A stretch of DNA of 64,000 nt, from NCBI GenBank assembly GCA_963842795.1, contig CAWJHV010000013.1, positions 77,784 to 141,783 of the forward strand. Reading direction: 5' to 3'. The position numbers and the translations under genes are program-made. The notes below the pieces were generated by a model. It saw only the letters and a list, made by a program, of their open reading frames with translations. It was not told the DNA's origin and did no database searches. Each line of letters starts with the position of its first letter. Position 1 is the first letter of the stretch. This stretch comes from WHSW01 sp963842795. GTDB taxonomy: Bacteria > Actinomycetota > Thermoleophilia > Solirubrobacterales > 70-9. Positions 1-7,224 of the stretch are shown here, one piece after another.

Positions 1-101
1 CCGTCGACGGCCAGCGTGACCTCGAAGCCCTCCTGTCGCAGCGCGTAGCCGACCGCGTCGCGGACCGAGGGCTCGTCGTCTGCAATCAGGATCCTGTCCA
101 T
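1..101 (-). CDS. Response regulator, N-terminal part (cut by window edge)
   Basis: Reading left from an ATG at 101, the first 33 codons give a typical receiver-domain start: MDRILIADDEPSVRDAV, followed by a helix ending EGFEVTLAVD. The ADDEP triplet is the acidic pocket that binds the metal in CheY-like receivers. The phospho-acceptor aspartate and the output domain lie outside the window, so the subfamily cannot be named. The gene starts 52 bases after the stop of the sensor kinase read on the same strand, so the two almost certainly form a kinase-regulator operon with the kinase first. Confidence 0.85.
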   Translation of the reverse strand, partial: MDRILIADDEPSVRDAVGYALRQEGFEVTLAVD

Positions 102-153
102 CGGGGTCAAACTCCGGCGGCGGTCACCGCTGATGGCTGCCGCCGGAAGGCCA

Positions 154-1888
154 TCACGCTACAGGGGTCTTGGCCGGTTGGGCAGCACGGAGCCGGACCC
201 AGAAGGTGCTGCCGCCGCCCTCGATCGACTCGACCCCGATCTGGCCGCCCATCACGTCGACCATCCGGCGCGCAATCGAGAGGCCGAGCCCGAACCCCTC
301 CTGCTCCAGCGATCCCGAGCCACGGTAGAAGCGCTCGAAGATCCGCGTGATCTCCTCCGGGGCGATCCCGGTGCCGGTGTCGATCACCTCGATCCGCACC
401 TCGCCGACGAGTCCGGTCATCGAGCGCACGATCACCGTCCCCGGGGCCGGGGTGTTCTTGAACGCGTTCGTCAGCAGCCCGATCAGCACCTGGCGCAGGA
501 GCACCCGGTCGCCCTGCGCCGAGAGGCCGTCGGCGGCCTCGACCGAGACCTCGAGCCCGTCAGGCGGCGCGACCGCCTCGACCGACTCGTCGATCACCAG
601 GCCGATGTCGAGCGCCTCCGCCCCGCCCTCGCCCACGGCCTCCATCCGCGCCAGCGTCAGCAGCGACTCGGTCAGCCGGCTGATCCGCTCGGAGTCCTCC
701 GACAGCCGGCGGAGGAAGTGGTCGCGCGCCTCGGGGTCGTCCTTGGCGCCCGCCCGCAGGACCTCGATCGCGCCCGAGATCCCCGCGATCGGATTGCGCA
801 GCTCATGCGCGGCGTTGGAGACGAAGTCGCGCTCGGCGACCTCGCGCCGCATCTCCTCGGTGCGGTTGCGGACCACCGCCAGCACCGCGCCCTCGGCGGG
901 GAGCTCGCGGGCGTTGACGGCGTAGACGCGGTTGCCGACCCGCAGGGCGTCGTTCTCGGCCACGGTTCGCCGCGCCGCCCGCCGCAGCCACGGGATCAAG
1001 GGCTCGATCGCGCGCCCATCCGGACCGATCAGCTCGCGGGCCGCGGCGTTGGAGAACCGCACCTCGCCGTCGGGCTGGACGACCATGACGGCCTCCGACA
1101 GCGCCTCGAAGATCGCCGAGAGGCGGTCGCGCTCCTCGCGCAGGGCGCTGAACGTCTGGCGCAGCGCACCGCGCATCGTCTCCAGCGCGCGACCGAGCTC
1201 GGTGATCTCGTCGCGACCGCCGGTGCCCTCGAGCGGCTCGTCGAGCTCGCCCTCGCTGATCCGTGCGGCGCTCTCGGCGAGCCGCTTGATCCGCGAGGTG
1301 ATCGCGCTCGCGATCAGAAACGAGACCAGGACCGCGACCGTGACCGCGACCGCGAGCGCCGCGAGCCGGTCGCCGCGCAGCTCCTCGATCGCCTGCTGGA
1401 CCTCGGGCGCGCGCACCGAGCGGCCGACGATCGCGCCGTCGATCGCCCCCTCGCGGAAGATCGGCACCGCGACGATCGTGACCCCGCCGGGAAGCTCGGC
1501 GATGTAGCGGCTGCCGATCAGCGCCGAGCGCACCGCGCGCCGCGCGCCGGGGACCTCGAGCAGCTCGACGCCCTGAGAGGTCTGGGTCGTCGCCAGCGCC
1601 CCCTCGGTGTCGAACACCCAGGCCGAGTAGCCCTCGGCGGTGATCCCGGCGAGCGTCGTGTCCGCGGCCTTCGGGCGGACGGTTGCCGATCTCGTCGGCG
1701 AGGCCGACGGTGCGCCCGACGGCGATCTGGGTCAGGTCCTCGTCGGCCGCCCGCTCGCCGGTGTCGCTGACCAGCAGGTAGGCGAGGCCGGCGGTGATCA
1801 GGGCGACCGCGGCGAAGGCAACCGCCAGGTACAGCCGGACGCCGAACGGCCGGCGTCGCACTGAACGCTGGCCGGTCAAGCTCGGCAT
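154..1888 (-). CDS. Membrane sensor histidine kinase (HAMP-PAS-HisKA-HATPase), with one apparent frameshift
   Basis: The start at 1888 opens MPSLTGQRSVRRRPFGVRL, then one transmembrane helix and an extracytoplasmic segment. That frame becomes nonsense near 1675; the reading continues one base further on as KAADTTLAGITAEG with a second helix (about LAALAVAVTVAVLVSFLIAS), a HAMP segment, a PAS-like stretch (IFEALSEAVMVVQPDG), the phospho-acceptor H box AAHELRNPIAGISGA, the N box NAFKNTP and the G boxes DTGTGIAPEE and GFGLGLSIA. Skipping one base gives about 577 residues, a normal length. The break sits in a GGGCGG tract (1673-1678) and could be a sequence error or a real mutation. A GTG at 1617 would give a shorter protein but lose the first helix and most of the sensor region. 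Partner: the response regulator just downstream. Confidence 0.85.
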
Positions 1889-1894
1889 GCGCGG

Positions 1895-1900
1895 ATTATC
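1895..1900 (-). promoter_or_regulatory. Likely -10 box of the sensor kinase gene
   Basis: On the minus strand GATAAT ends 6 bases before the ATG at 1888. This is the spacing of a leaderless actinobacterial transcript whose first base is at or next to the start codon. No clear -35 was seen. No transcript data, so this is a sequence match only. Confidence 0.4.
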
Positions 1901-1916
1901 GCTTGCCAGACAGAAA

Positions 1917-1953
1917 GCGCCTCAACAGCGGCGCAAAGTCGGCTAACGCCTCC
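1917..1953 (-). repeat. Stop-codon-associated hairpin element, copy 1 (holB 3' end)
   Basis: Directly at the holB stop the minus strand reads AGGCGTTAGCCGA, then a hairpin GCGCC-gctgttga-GGCGC (1917-1934). The same arrangement recurs after the sugar permease (about 9384-9422) and after nuoC (63924-63972). It may act as a transcription terminator, although no T-tract follows. Here the element supplies the last codons and the stop of holB. Confidence 0.55.
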
Positions 1954-3085
1954 CAAGCAGGAACTCCAGGCGAAACGTGAGCGCCTCCAGCGCCAGGCCC
2001 TCGGACACGTTGACCTGCAGGCGTCGTCGGGTGTCAAGCACCAGCTCGCCCGCGCGGCGGGCGCGGCGGGCGTCGAGGCCCTCGGCGAGCTCGGCGAGCT
2101 GGGCGCCGCGATCGGAGTTCAGCGCCAGCTCGGCGCCGCCCTCGGCAACCGCGGCCAGGTCTCGCATCCAGGCGCCGAGCAGGGCCAGCCCGAGGTCGAG
2201 GGTCGCGGTCCGCGCCCGACGGCCGGCGCGTCGCGCCGACTCCTCGGCCTCCCTCGCCCGCCGGCGGGTCGCCGTGGGGCTGCGATCCGCTGCCTGCTCC
2301 TCGGCCTCCGCGGCGAGCGCGCGCACCGCGGCCGAGCGATGCTCGCCGGCCGATTCGGCCGCGCCGGCGAGCGCCTCCCAGGGCGCCTCACCGAGGCGCC
2401 CGCTGCGGACCGCGACCACCAGCTCCTCGACCGCCTCCCGCAGCGAGCGGCCGTCGTCGTCGAGCAGGAAGCGGGCGCGCGCCGGGTCGCCGGCGGCGAG
2501 CCGCGCCGCGGCGGTGCGCTCCTCGCCGGCGGGGACATCGGCGAGCCGCGCCTCGACCGCCTCGGGCCCGAGCCTGCCGAAGCGAACCGCGCGGCAGCGC
2601 GAGCGAACCGTCTCCAGCAGCGCCTCGGGCTCGTCGCTGACCAGGATGAGGTGGGCGAACCCCGGCGGCTCCTCGAGCGTCTTCAGCAGCGCGTTCTGGC
2701 TCTCCTCGGCCATCGCGTCGGCGGCCTCGATCACGAACACCCGCCGCTCGCCCTCGAAGGGGCGGTAGGCGACCGCGCCGATCACCCGCTCGCGGACCTC
2801 GTCGACCAGGTGCTGGATCCCAGGCGGGCGCAGCCAGACGAGGTCGGGGTGCGGCGACGGATCGGCGAGCGCGCGCCGACGCGCGTCGGCGGGGTCGGGA
2901 GCGCCGTCCGCGAGCAGCTCCGCCGCCAGCGCCCGGGCGGCCTCGCGCTTGCCCGAGCCGGGCGGCCCCGCGAACAGGTAGGCGTGAAAGGGCTCCGCGC
3001 TCGCCACGGCCAGCGCCGAGCGCGCGGCGGGCTGGTCGGCCGTCGCCGCGGCGATCGTCTCCGGCGCCTCGGCCACCGGGCTCAT
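1943..3085 (-). CDS. holB: DNA polymerase III, delta' clamp-loader subunit
   Basis: 380 residues. The delta' subunit is a structural AAA+ member of the clamp loader that places the sliding clamp on primed DNA. Seen: an N-terminal P-loop-like GPPGSGKREAARAL (the usual T/S after GK is R, consistent with a subunit that need not hydrolyse ATP), EGERRVFVIEAADAM (Walker-B region), the strongly conserved NALLKTLEEPP, and a sensor-1 serine in LILVSDEPE followed by SRCRAVRFG. The cysteine cluster that binds zinc in many delta' and gamma/tau subunits is absent; the only cysteine is in the SRC motif. The start overlaps tmk by 4 bp (ATGA), and position downstream of topA and tmk matches the usual actinobacterial order. 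Confidence 0.93.
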   Translation of the reverse strand: MSPVAEAPETIAAATADQPAARSALAVASAEPFHAYLFAGPPGSGKREAARALAAELLADGAPDPADARRRALADPSPHPDLVWLRPPGIQHLVDEVRERVIGAVAYRPFEGERRVFVIEAADAMAEESQNALLKTLEEPPGFAHLILVSDEPEALLETVRSRCRAVRFGRLGPEAVEARLADVPAGEERTAAARLAAGDPARARFLLDDDGRSLREAVEELVVAVRSGRLGEAPWEALAGAAESAGEHRSAAVRALAAEAEEQAADRSPTATRRRAREAEESARRAGRRARTATLDLGLALLGAWMRDLAAVAEGGAELALNSDRGAQLAELAEGLDARRARRAGELVLDTRRRLQVNVSEGLALEALTFRLEFLLGRR

Positions 3086-3672
3086 CGCCTCTCCTTCACC
3101 AGGTCCATGATCCGAGCATGCACCTCGCCGGGGTCGCCGGAGCCGCCGACGACCCGGAAGCGCTCCGGATGGCGCTCCGCGAGCTCCTCGTAGGCGGCGG
3201 CGACCTGGCGCTGGAACTCGAGCCCCTCGGACTCGAATCGATCCGAGGCGTCGCCCTCGCGGTCGACCGCCAGCTCGGGGTCGACCCGCAGCAGCACGGT
3301 CAGGTCCGGCAGGCAGGAGCCGACCACGAGCTCGCTCAGCCGTTCCACCACCTCGACGCCGAGCCCGCGAGCGACCCCCTGGTAGGCGACCGTCGAGTCG
3401 ATGAAGCGGTCGCAGACCACGTCACGGCCCTCGTCGAGCGCCGGGCGCACGACCTGCCGGCAGAGCTCCGCGCGGGCGGCGTTGAAGAGCAGCAGCTCGG
3501 CGCCCGGGCTCAGCTCCAGGGCCGGATCCTTGAGCAGGTCGCGGATCCGCTCGCCCGCCGGGGTCCCGCCGGGCTCGCGCAGCAGCACGGTCTGCGGCCC
3601 GAGCGCCTCGGCCAGCAGCGCCGCCTGGGTGGTCTTCCCGGAGCGGTCGATGCCCTCGAGGGTGATGAACAC
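3082..3672 (-). CDS. tmk: Thymidylate kinase
   Basis: 196 residues; phosphorylates dTMP to dTDP in dTTP synthesis. The protein opens MFITLEGIDRSGKTTQA, giving the P-loop GxDxSGKTT of the family. It continues with the dTMP-binding REPGGTPAGERIR, the DR(F/Y) motif in VVCDRFIDSTVAYQG, and a lid region around RVDPELAVDREG. Length is normal (about 200-215 in most bacteria). It starts 10 bp after the topA stop and overlaps holB by 4 bp, so the three are very probably co-transcribed. Confidence 0.95.
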   Translation of the reverse strand: MFITLEGIDRSGKTTQAALLAEALGPQTVLLREPGGTPAGERIRDLLKDPALELSPGAELLLFNAARAELCRQVVRPALDEGRDVVCDRFIDSTVAYQGVARGLGVEVVERLSELVVGSCLPDLTVLLRVDPELAVDREGDASDRFESEGLEFQRQVAAAYEELAERHPERFRVVGGSGDPGEVHARIMDLVKERR

Positions 3673-3682
3673 GCGCCCGAGC

Positions 3683-6007
3683 TCAGTTTTCGGAGCGTGC
3701 GCGCTTGGTCCGCGCCGTCTGCGGCGACGGCTTTTTGCGCGAGCGCCGGCGCCCGCTCTTCGGCTTCGCCTCCGGCGCCGAGTCCCTGGCCGCGACCTCG
3801 GCGTCGCCGTTGGCCTTCGCCGCCTCGCGCGCCTCCTTCTGTGCCTGGCGCTCGGCGCGCTTGGCGCGCATCTCGACCATCGTCGGGCAGTCGTCGTTGA
3901 GGCACAGCTTCCACGGCCGCCCGCGGAAGCCCTTGACCGTCAGGCGGGGGCGCTCGCCGCAGACCGAGCAGCGCTCCTCCAGCCGCCAGAGCTCGTAGCC
4001 GCGACCGGGCAGCGGGCCGCTGACGCGGCACGAGTCGGGCGACTCGGGGTCGTCGCGAATCCAGCCCTCGCAGCCGTACATGCGCTTGCCGCCCTTGAGA
4101 TCGATGATCCGCAGCCGGTTCGGGCCGCCGTCCTCGCGCTTGCGCCCGGCCTCCTCGCAGACCTTGCAGGGGCCGAGGAACTTGTCCTCGTCCATCCCGG
4201 CCCAGATCTGCTTCGCGAACTCCTCGCGCTGGTCCTCGAGCGCCGCCGTCGTCGAGTGCAGCATCTCGCGGCTGACCGAGAGCACGGCCTCCTTGGAGGT
4301 CTCGCCGGCGGCGATCTTGTCCATGTCGGTCTCGAGCTCGGCGGTCATCTCGGGGGTCGCCATGCGCGGAACGTGGGCGTGGAAGGCCTTGTACATCGCG
4401 ATCCCGGTCTCCGAGGGCTCGGGCGGGTTCGAGAACACATAGCCGCGGTCGTAGAGCTTCTGGATGATGTCGGCGCGGGTCGCCTTGGTCCCCAGGCCGC
4501 GCTCCTCCATCAGCTCGATCAGCTTTCCCTGGCTGATCCGCGACGGCGGCTGGGTCTCCTTGTCGACGATCCACGGGTCCCCGTCGAGGTCGAGGCTCTG
4601 GCCCTCCTCGAGCTTCGGGATCTCCAGGTCGGACGAACGCGCGTAGGTGTAGATCGCCGCGTAGCCCGGATCCACGACGACCGAGCCGCGGACGAAGTAG
4701 GTCTCCGAGCCGGCCTTGATGTCGGCCCGCGTCGACTCGGTGATCATCGGCGGGCTGAAGGTGGCGAGGAAGCGGCGCACGACGAGCTCGTAGACGCGGC
4801 GCTTCGGCCCCTCGAGCGCGTTCGGGTAGACCGCCTGGGTCGGGTAGATCGGCGGGTGGTCGGTGGTCTCCTTCTTGCCGCGCGTGGCCTGCAGCGGCCC
4901 GTCGAGCAGCCCCTTGGCGGCGCTGAAATCGGGGATCCGGACCAGCGAGCCGACCAGCTCCACCGTGTTGAGACTGGATGGATACACGGTGTTGTCGGTG
5001 CGCGGGTAGGAGATGAACCCGTCCATGTAGAGGTCCTCGGCGATCCGCATCGCCGCCGCCGGGGTGATCCCGAGCCGGCTCGAGGCGTCGGTGGTGAAGG
5101 CGGTGGTGTTGAGCGGGGTCGGCGGGCGCCGGGTGTTGCGCTTCGACGAGACCTCGGTGACGACGCCGGGGCTCTCGGTTCCGGCGAGCGCCGCGTCGGC
5201 CTCCGCCTTCTCCCAGAACTTGTCGGTGGCGTGGTGGGCCTCGAAGCTGCCGTCGGGGTGGGCGAAGTTCGCGAACAGCTCCCAGTAGGGCTTCGGCACG
5301 TGGGCGCGCCGCTCGAGCTCGCGCTCGACGACCAGCGCCAGGGTCGGGCTCTGCACCCGGCCGACGGAGAGGAAGTTGGAGCCGAAGCGGCGGCTGGCGA
5401 GCGAGACCGCGCGGGTCAGGGTCGCCCCCCAGATCAGGTCGATGTCCTGGCGGGCCGAGCCGGCGTAGGCGAGGTCGTAGGCGAGCTGGTCGAGATTCGA
5501 GAACGCGCGCTCGATCTCCTCCTTGGTCAGCGCCGAGTAACGAGCGCGGGCAATGGGCGGGCGCTGAGCCAGAATCTCGGCAGCGTCGCCGGCGGAGCCG
5601 GCGAGCATTTCTGTTTCGGCGACGGCGGGGTTCGCGTCGAGCGCCTGCTGCAGCGCCTCGAGCCCGATCAGCTCGCCCTCGCGGTCGAAGTCGGTCGCGA
5701 TCACGATCGAGTCCGCCTCCTTGGCCAGCTTGCGGACGGCCTTGACGACGTTCTTGTCGGTCGGCTCGGGCACCAGCTCGGCGTCGATCAGGTCGTGGAG
5801 GTCGGTCTCCTGCCAGTTCGAGTAGCCCTCGGGGAAGGCGACGCCCATCACGTGTCCCTTGAGGCCGACGGTCATCTGCTCGCCGTCGGAATCGCTCCAC
5901 GTATAGAACGGAACCTTGTAGGTGGCGTCGGCCTTCGCCTCGCCGCCCGACAGGATGTCGGCGATCTTCTTCGCCGAGTTGTTCTTCTCCGTGATGATCA
6001 GCCGCAT
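3683..6007 (-). CDS. topA: Type IA DNA topoisomerase, archaeal-type sequence
   Basis: 774 residues from the ATG at 6007. It relaxes negative supercoils by a transient 5'-phosphotyrosine break. Seen in order: TOPRIM domain (MRLIITEKNNSAKKIADIL; DFDRE at about 106-110 carries the metal-binding acids), the core with the active-site motif ISYPRTDNTVYP (nucleophile Tyr about 334), then a zinc-ribbon region with cysteine pairs (CKVC, CSVCG, CLNDDC) and a basic Lys/Arg-rich tail. Opening and active-site motifs resemble archaeal TopA (LIITEK..., ISYPRTDNTVYP) and differ from the usual bacterial start (VIVESPAKAK) and TYMRTDS site. The gene nevertheless heads the bacterial-type topA-tmk-holB operon. 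An unusual insertion of about 16-22 residues (about 131-152) carries a palindrome. A TACTCT box lies 9 bases before the start. Confidence 0.93.
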   Translation of the reverse strand: MRLIITEKNNSAKKIADILSGGEAKADATYKVPFYTWSDSDGEQMTVGLKGHVMGVAFPEGYSNWQETDLHDLIDAELVPEPTDKNVVKAVRKLAKEADSIVIATDFDREGELIGLEALQQALDANPAVAETEMLAGSAGDAAEILAQRPPIARARYSALTKEEIERAFSNLDQLAYDLAYAGSARQDIDLIWGATLTRAVSLASRRFGSNFLSVGRVQSPTLALVVERELERRAHVPKPYWELFANFAHPDGSFEAHHATDKFWEKAEADAALAGTESPGVVTEVSSKRNTRRPPTPLNTTAFTTDASSRLGITPAAAMRIAEDLYMDGFISYPRTDNTVYPSSLNTVELVGSLVRIPDFSAAKGLLDGPLQATRGKKETTDHPPIYPTQAVYPNALEGPKRRVYELVVRRFLATFSPPMITESTRADIKAGSETYFVRGSVVVDPGYAAIYTYARSSDLEIPKLEEGQSLDLDGDPWIVDKETQPPSRISQGKLIELMEERGLGTKATRADIIQKLYDRGYVFSNPPEPSETGIAMYKAFHAHVPRMATPEMTAELETDMDKIAAGETSKEAVLSVSREMLHSTTAALEDQREEFAKQIWAGMDEDKFLGPCKVCEEAGRKREDGGPNRLRIIDLKGGKRMYGCEGWIRDDPESPDSCRVSGPLPGRGYELWRLEERCSVCGERPRLTVKGFRGRPWKLCLNDDCPTMVEMRAKRAERQAQKEAREAAKANGDAEVAARDSAPEAKPKSGRRRSRKKPSPQTARTKRARSEN
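5570..5613. repeat. Palindromic insert inside topA
   Basis: A strong hairpin, TCGCCGGC-gga-GCCGGCGA (5586-5604), flanked by CAGAA (5570-5574) and TTCTG (5609-5613), lies in frame within topA. It encodes residues about 132-147, between the TOPRIM domain and the conserved RARYSALTKEEIE block. Families of this type usually run from one to the other with little in between. Codon use here (GAA, ACA, ATT) is less GC-biased than in the surroundings. It resembles an in-frame insertion of a small palindromic element, but without a reference alignment it may simply be a variable loop. Confidence 0.4.
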
Positions 6008-6016
6008 TGCGGCGCG

Positions 6017-6022
6017 AGAGTA
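6017..6022 (-). promoter_or_regulatory. topA: Likely -10 box of the topA-tmk-holB operon
   Basis: On the minus strand TACTCT (TANNNT) ends 9 bases before the topA ATG at 6007, the spacing expected of an actinobacterial leaderless promoter. There is no ribosome-binding sequence between them. It shares the 105-bp divergent region with the gene starting at 6113. Confidence 0.45.
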
Positions 6023-6099
6023 GCAGGGGGTCAGAACGGCTCCAAGAGGCGGCCCGTGCGTGGGGCGGCCCTCGTGGCGGGGGCAAACCGACCGCGCAC

Positions 6100-6105
6100 T
6101 AAGCT
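6100..6105 (+). promoter_or_regulatory. Likely -10 box, leaderless start of the siroheme-pathway gene
   Basis: TAAGCT ends 7 bases before the ATG at 6113. No ribosome-binding site separates it from the start, so the transcript probably begins at the ATG. Confidence 0.45.
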
Positions 6106-6112
6106 CTTTGCG

Positions 6113-6865
6113 ATGCCGGCCCAGTCCTATCCGGGCAAGGAATGCGTCTGTCAGTACCAGCGCGGGATCTGCGATCAGAGCTGCGTCCGCGGGATGCTGG
6201 AGACGCCGTTCTACATCGCCTGCCTGCGTCTTTCCGGCCGCAACTGCCTCGTCGTCGGCGGCGGTGACGTCGGGCTGGAGAAGGTCGAGGGCCTGCTCGC
6301 CTGCGACGGCAAGGTGACCCTCGTCGCCCCGGACGCGACCTCCGAGCTGCGCGAGCTCGCCGCGGAGGGCTCGATCGCCTGGGAGCGGCGCGAGTTCGAG
6401 CCCGCCGACCTCGAGGGCAAGTTCCTGGCGATCGCCGCGACCAACGTCACCGAGGTCAACATCGCCGTCTACGAGGAGGCCGAGCGGAGGGCGATGCTGG
6501 TCAACGTCGTCGACGTGCCCTCGCTGTGCAACTTCATCCTCCCGGCAATCGTCCGCAGCGGCCCGCTGGCGATCGCGATCTCGACCGCGGGCGCCTCGCC
6601 GGCGCTGGCGAAGCGGATCAAGCGCGAGATCGCTGCCGAGTACGGCGAGCCCTACGCGCGCCTGGCCGTGATCCTCAACGACGCACGCGGCTGGGCGAAG
6701 GCGACGCTGCCGACCTACCAGGACCGCAAGGAGTTCTTCGAAGGGATCGTCAACGGCGATCCGGATCCGGTCGAGCTCGTCCGCGCCGGCAACGAGCGCG
6801 AGGTGCTCGCGCTGATCGAGCGGGCGAAGGAGCGCCACGCCGCCCCGGTCGCCCCGCGCGGCTAG
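6113..6865 (+). CDS. Precorrin-2 dehydrogenase / sirohydrochlorin ferrochelatase-like (CysG N-terminal type)
   Basis: 250 residues. The family oxidises precorrin-2 to sirohydrochlorin with NAD+, towards siroheme or cobalamin. Seen: a Rossmann motif LVVGGGDVGLEKVEGLL at about 40-56, then FLAIAATNVTEVN, the family signature VNVVDVPSLCNFILPA, and STAGASPALAKRIKREI. There is no C-terminal methyltransferase domain, so this is a stand-alone Met8/SirC-like enzyme, longer than some homologues at the C-terminus. Odd: the N-terminus carries ECVCQYQRGICDQSC, four cysteines ahead of the usual fold, possibly a metal or Fe-S site or a redox switch. Cobalamin-dependent NrdJ is encoded in this window, so a corrin or siroheme role is plausible. 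The next gene starts 16 bp downstream. Confidence 0.85.
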   Translation: MPAQSYPGKECVCQYQRGICDQSCVRGMLETPFYIACLRLSGRNCLVVGGGDVGLEKVEGLLACDGKVTLVAPDATSELRELAAEGSIAWERREFEPADLEGKFLAIAATNVTEVNIAVYEEAERRAMLVNVVDVPSLCNFILPAIVRSGPLAIAISTAGASPALAKRIKREIAAEYGEPYARLAVILNDARGWAKATLPTYQDRKEFFEGIVNGDPDPVELVRAGNEREVLALIERAKERHAAPVAPRG

Positions 6866-6881
6866 CGGGCGCCGACAACAG

Positions 6882-7049
6882 ATGGGCCCGCTGGCGATCT
6901 ACATCTCGGTGGTCGTGGTCCTGATCGCGCTCTCGCTCGCGGTCCGGATCTGGCGGCACACGCCGACCCGCAAGTGCCATCTGTGCGGCGCGCAGGTGGA
7001 GCTCGGGCGGCGGCGCTGTCAGGCCTGCAACTACGAGTTCGCCAACTGA
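6882..7049 (+). CDS. Tiny membrane-anchored zinc-ribbon protein, tandem copy 1
   Basis: 55 residues from the ATG at 6882: one N-terminal transmembrane helix (IYISVVVVLIALSLAVRI), a short basic linker (WRHTPTRK), then CHLCG...CQACNYEFAN, two CxxC knuckles that would bind one zinc on the cytoplasmic side if the N-terminus is outside. The stop (TGA 7047-7049) overlaps the start of the next gene by one base (TGATG). The next gene is also 55 codons and clearly paralogous: ATRK/PTRK before the first CxxC, QVELGR between the pairs, and F-N at the end. I do not recognise a named family. Function unknown; a small adaptor or regulator of a membrane complex is one possibility. Confidence 0.75.
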   Translation: MGPLAIYISVVVVLIALSLAVRIWRHTPTRKCHLCGAQVELGRRRCQACNYEFAN

Positions 7050-7216
7050 TGCCGCCGATCGCCATCTACGCGATCTGCTTCGGCATCATGCTGGTGCTGT
7101 CGATCGGCGTCTACATCAACCGCTACTACGCCACCCGCAAGTGCCACCAGTGCGGGGTGCAGGTGGAGCTGGGGCGCTCGAAGTGCCACGCGTGCGCGTA
7201 CCGATTCGTCAACTGA
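7049..7216 (+). CDS. Tiny membrane-anchored zinc-ribbon protein, tandem copy 2
   Basis: 55 residues, translationally coupled to copy 1 through TGATG. MPPIAIYAICFGIMLVLSIG forms the helix, followed by NRYYATRK, CHQCG and CHACAYRFVN. Spacing of every landmark equals copy 1 with no gaps, so the pair arose by tandem duplication and both copies are intact. An alternative GTG-type start upstream inside copy 1 (frame opening near 6974) would add a basic, non-membrane stretch and is unlikely. A GAGGAGG ribosome-binding site for the following aldo/keto reductase overlaps its stop, so all three and possibly the dehydrogenase before them share a transcript. Confidence 0.75.
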   Translation: MPPIAIYAICFGIMLVLSIGVYINRYYATRKCHQCGVQVELGRSKCHACAYRFVN

Positions 7217-7224
7217 GGAGGTAG

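Noticed and set aside
133..1770. Long plus-strand frame opposite the sensor kinase
   Set aside because: Low-complexity Arg/Asp/Leu translation; the minus strand carries HAMP, HisKA and HATPase motifs.
3401..6865. Open frame of 1154 codons on the plus strand across topA
   Set aside because: It is the mirror of topA and runs into the siroheme gene; composition is Arg/Leu/Gly-rich with no motif. The opposite strand has complete topoisomerase motifs.
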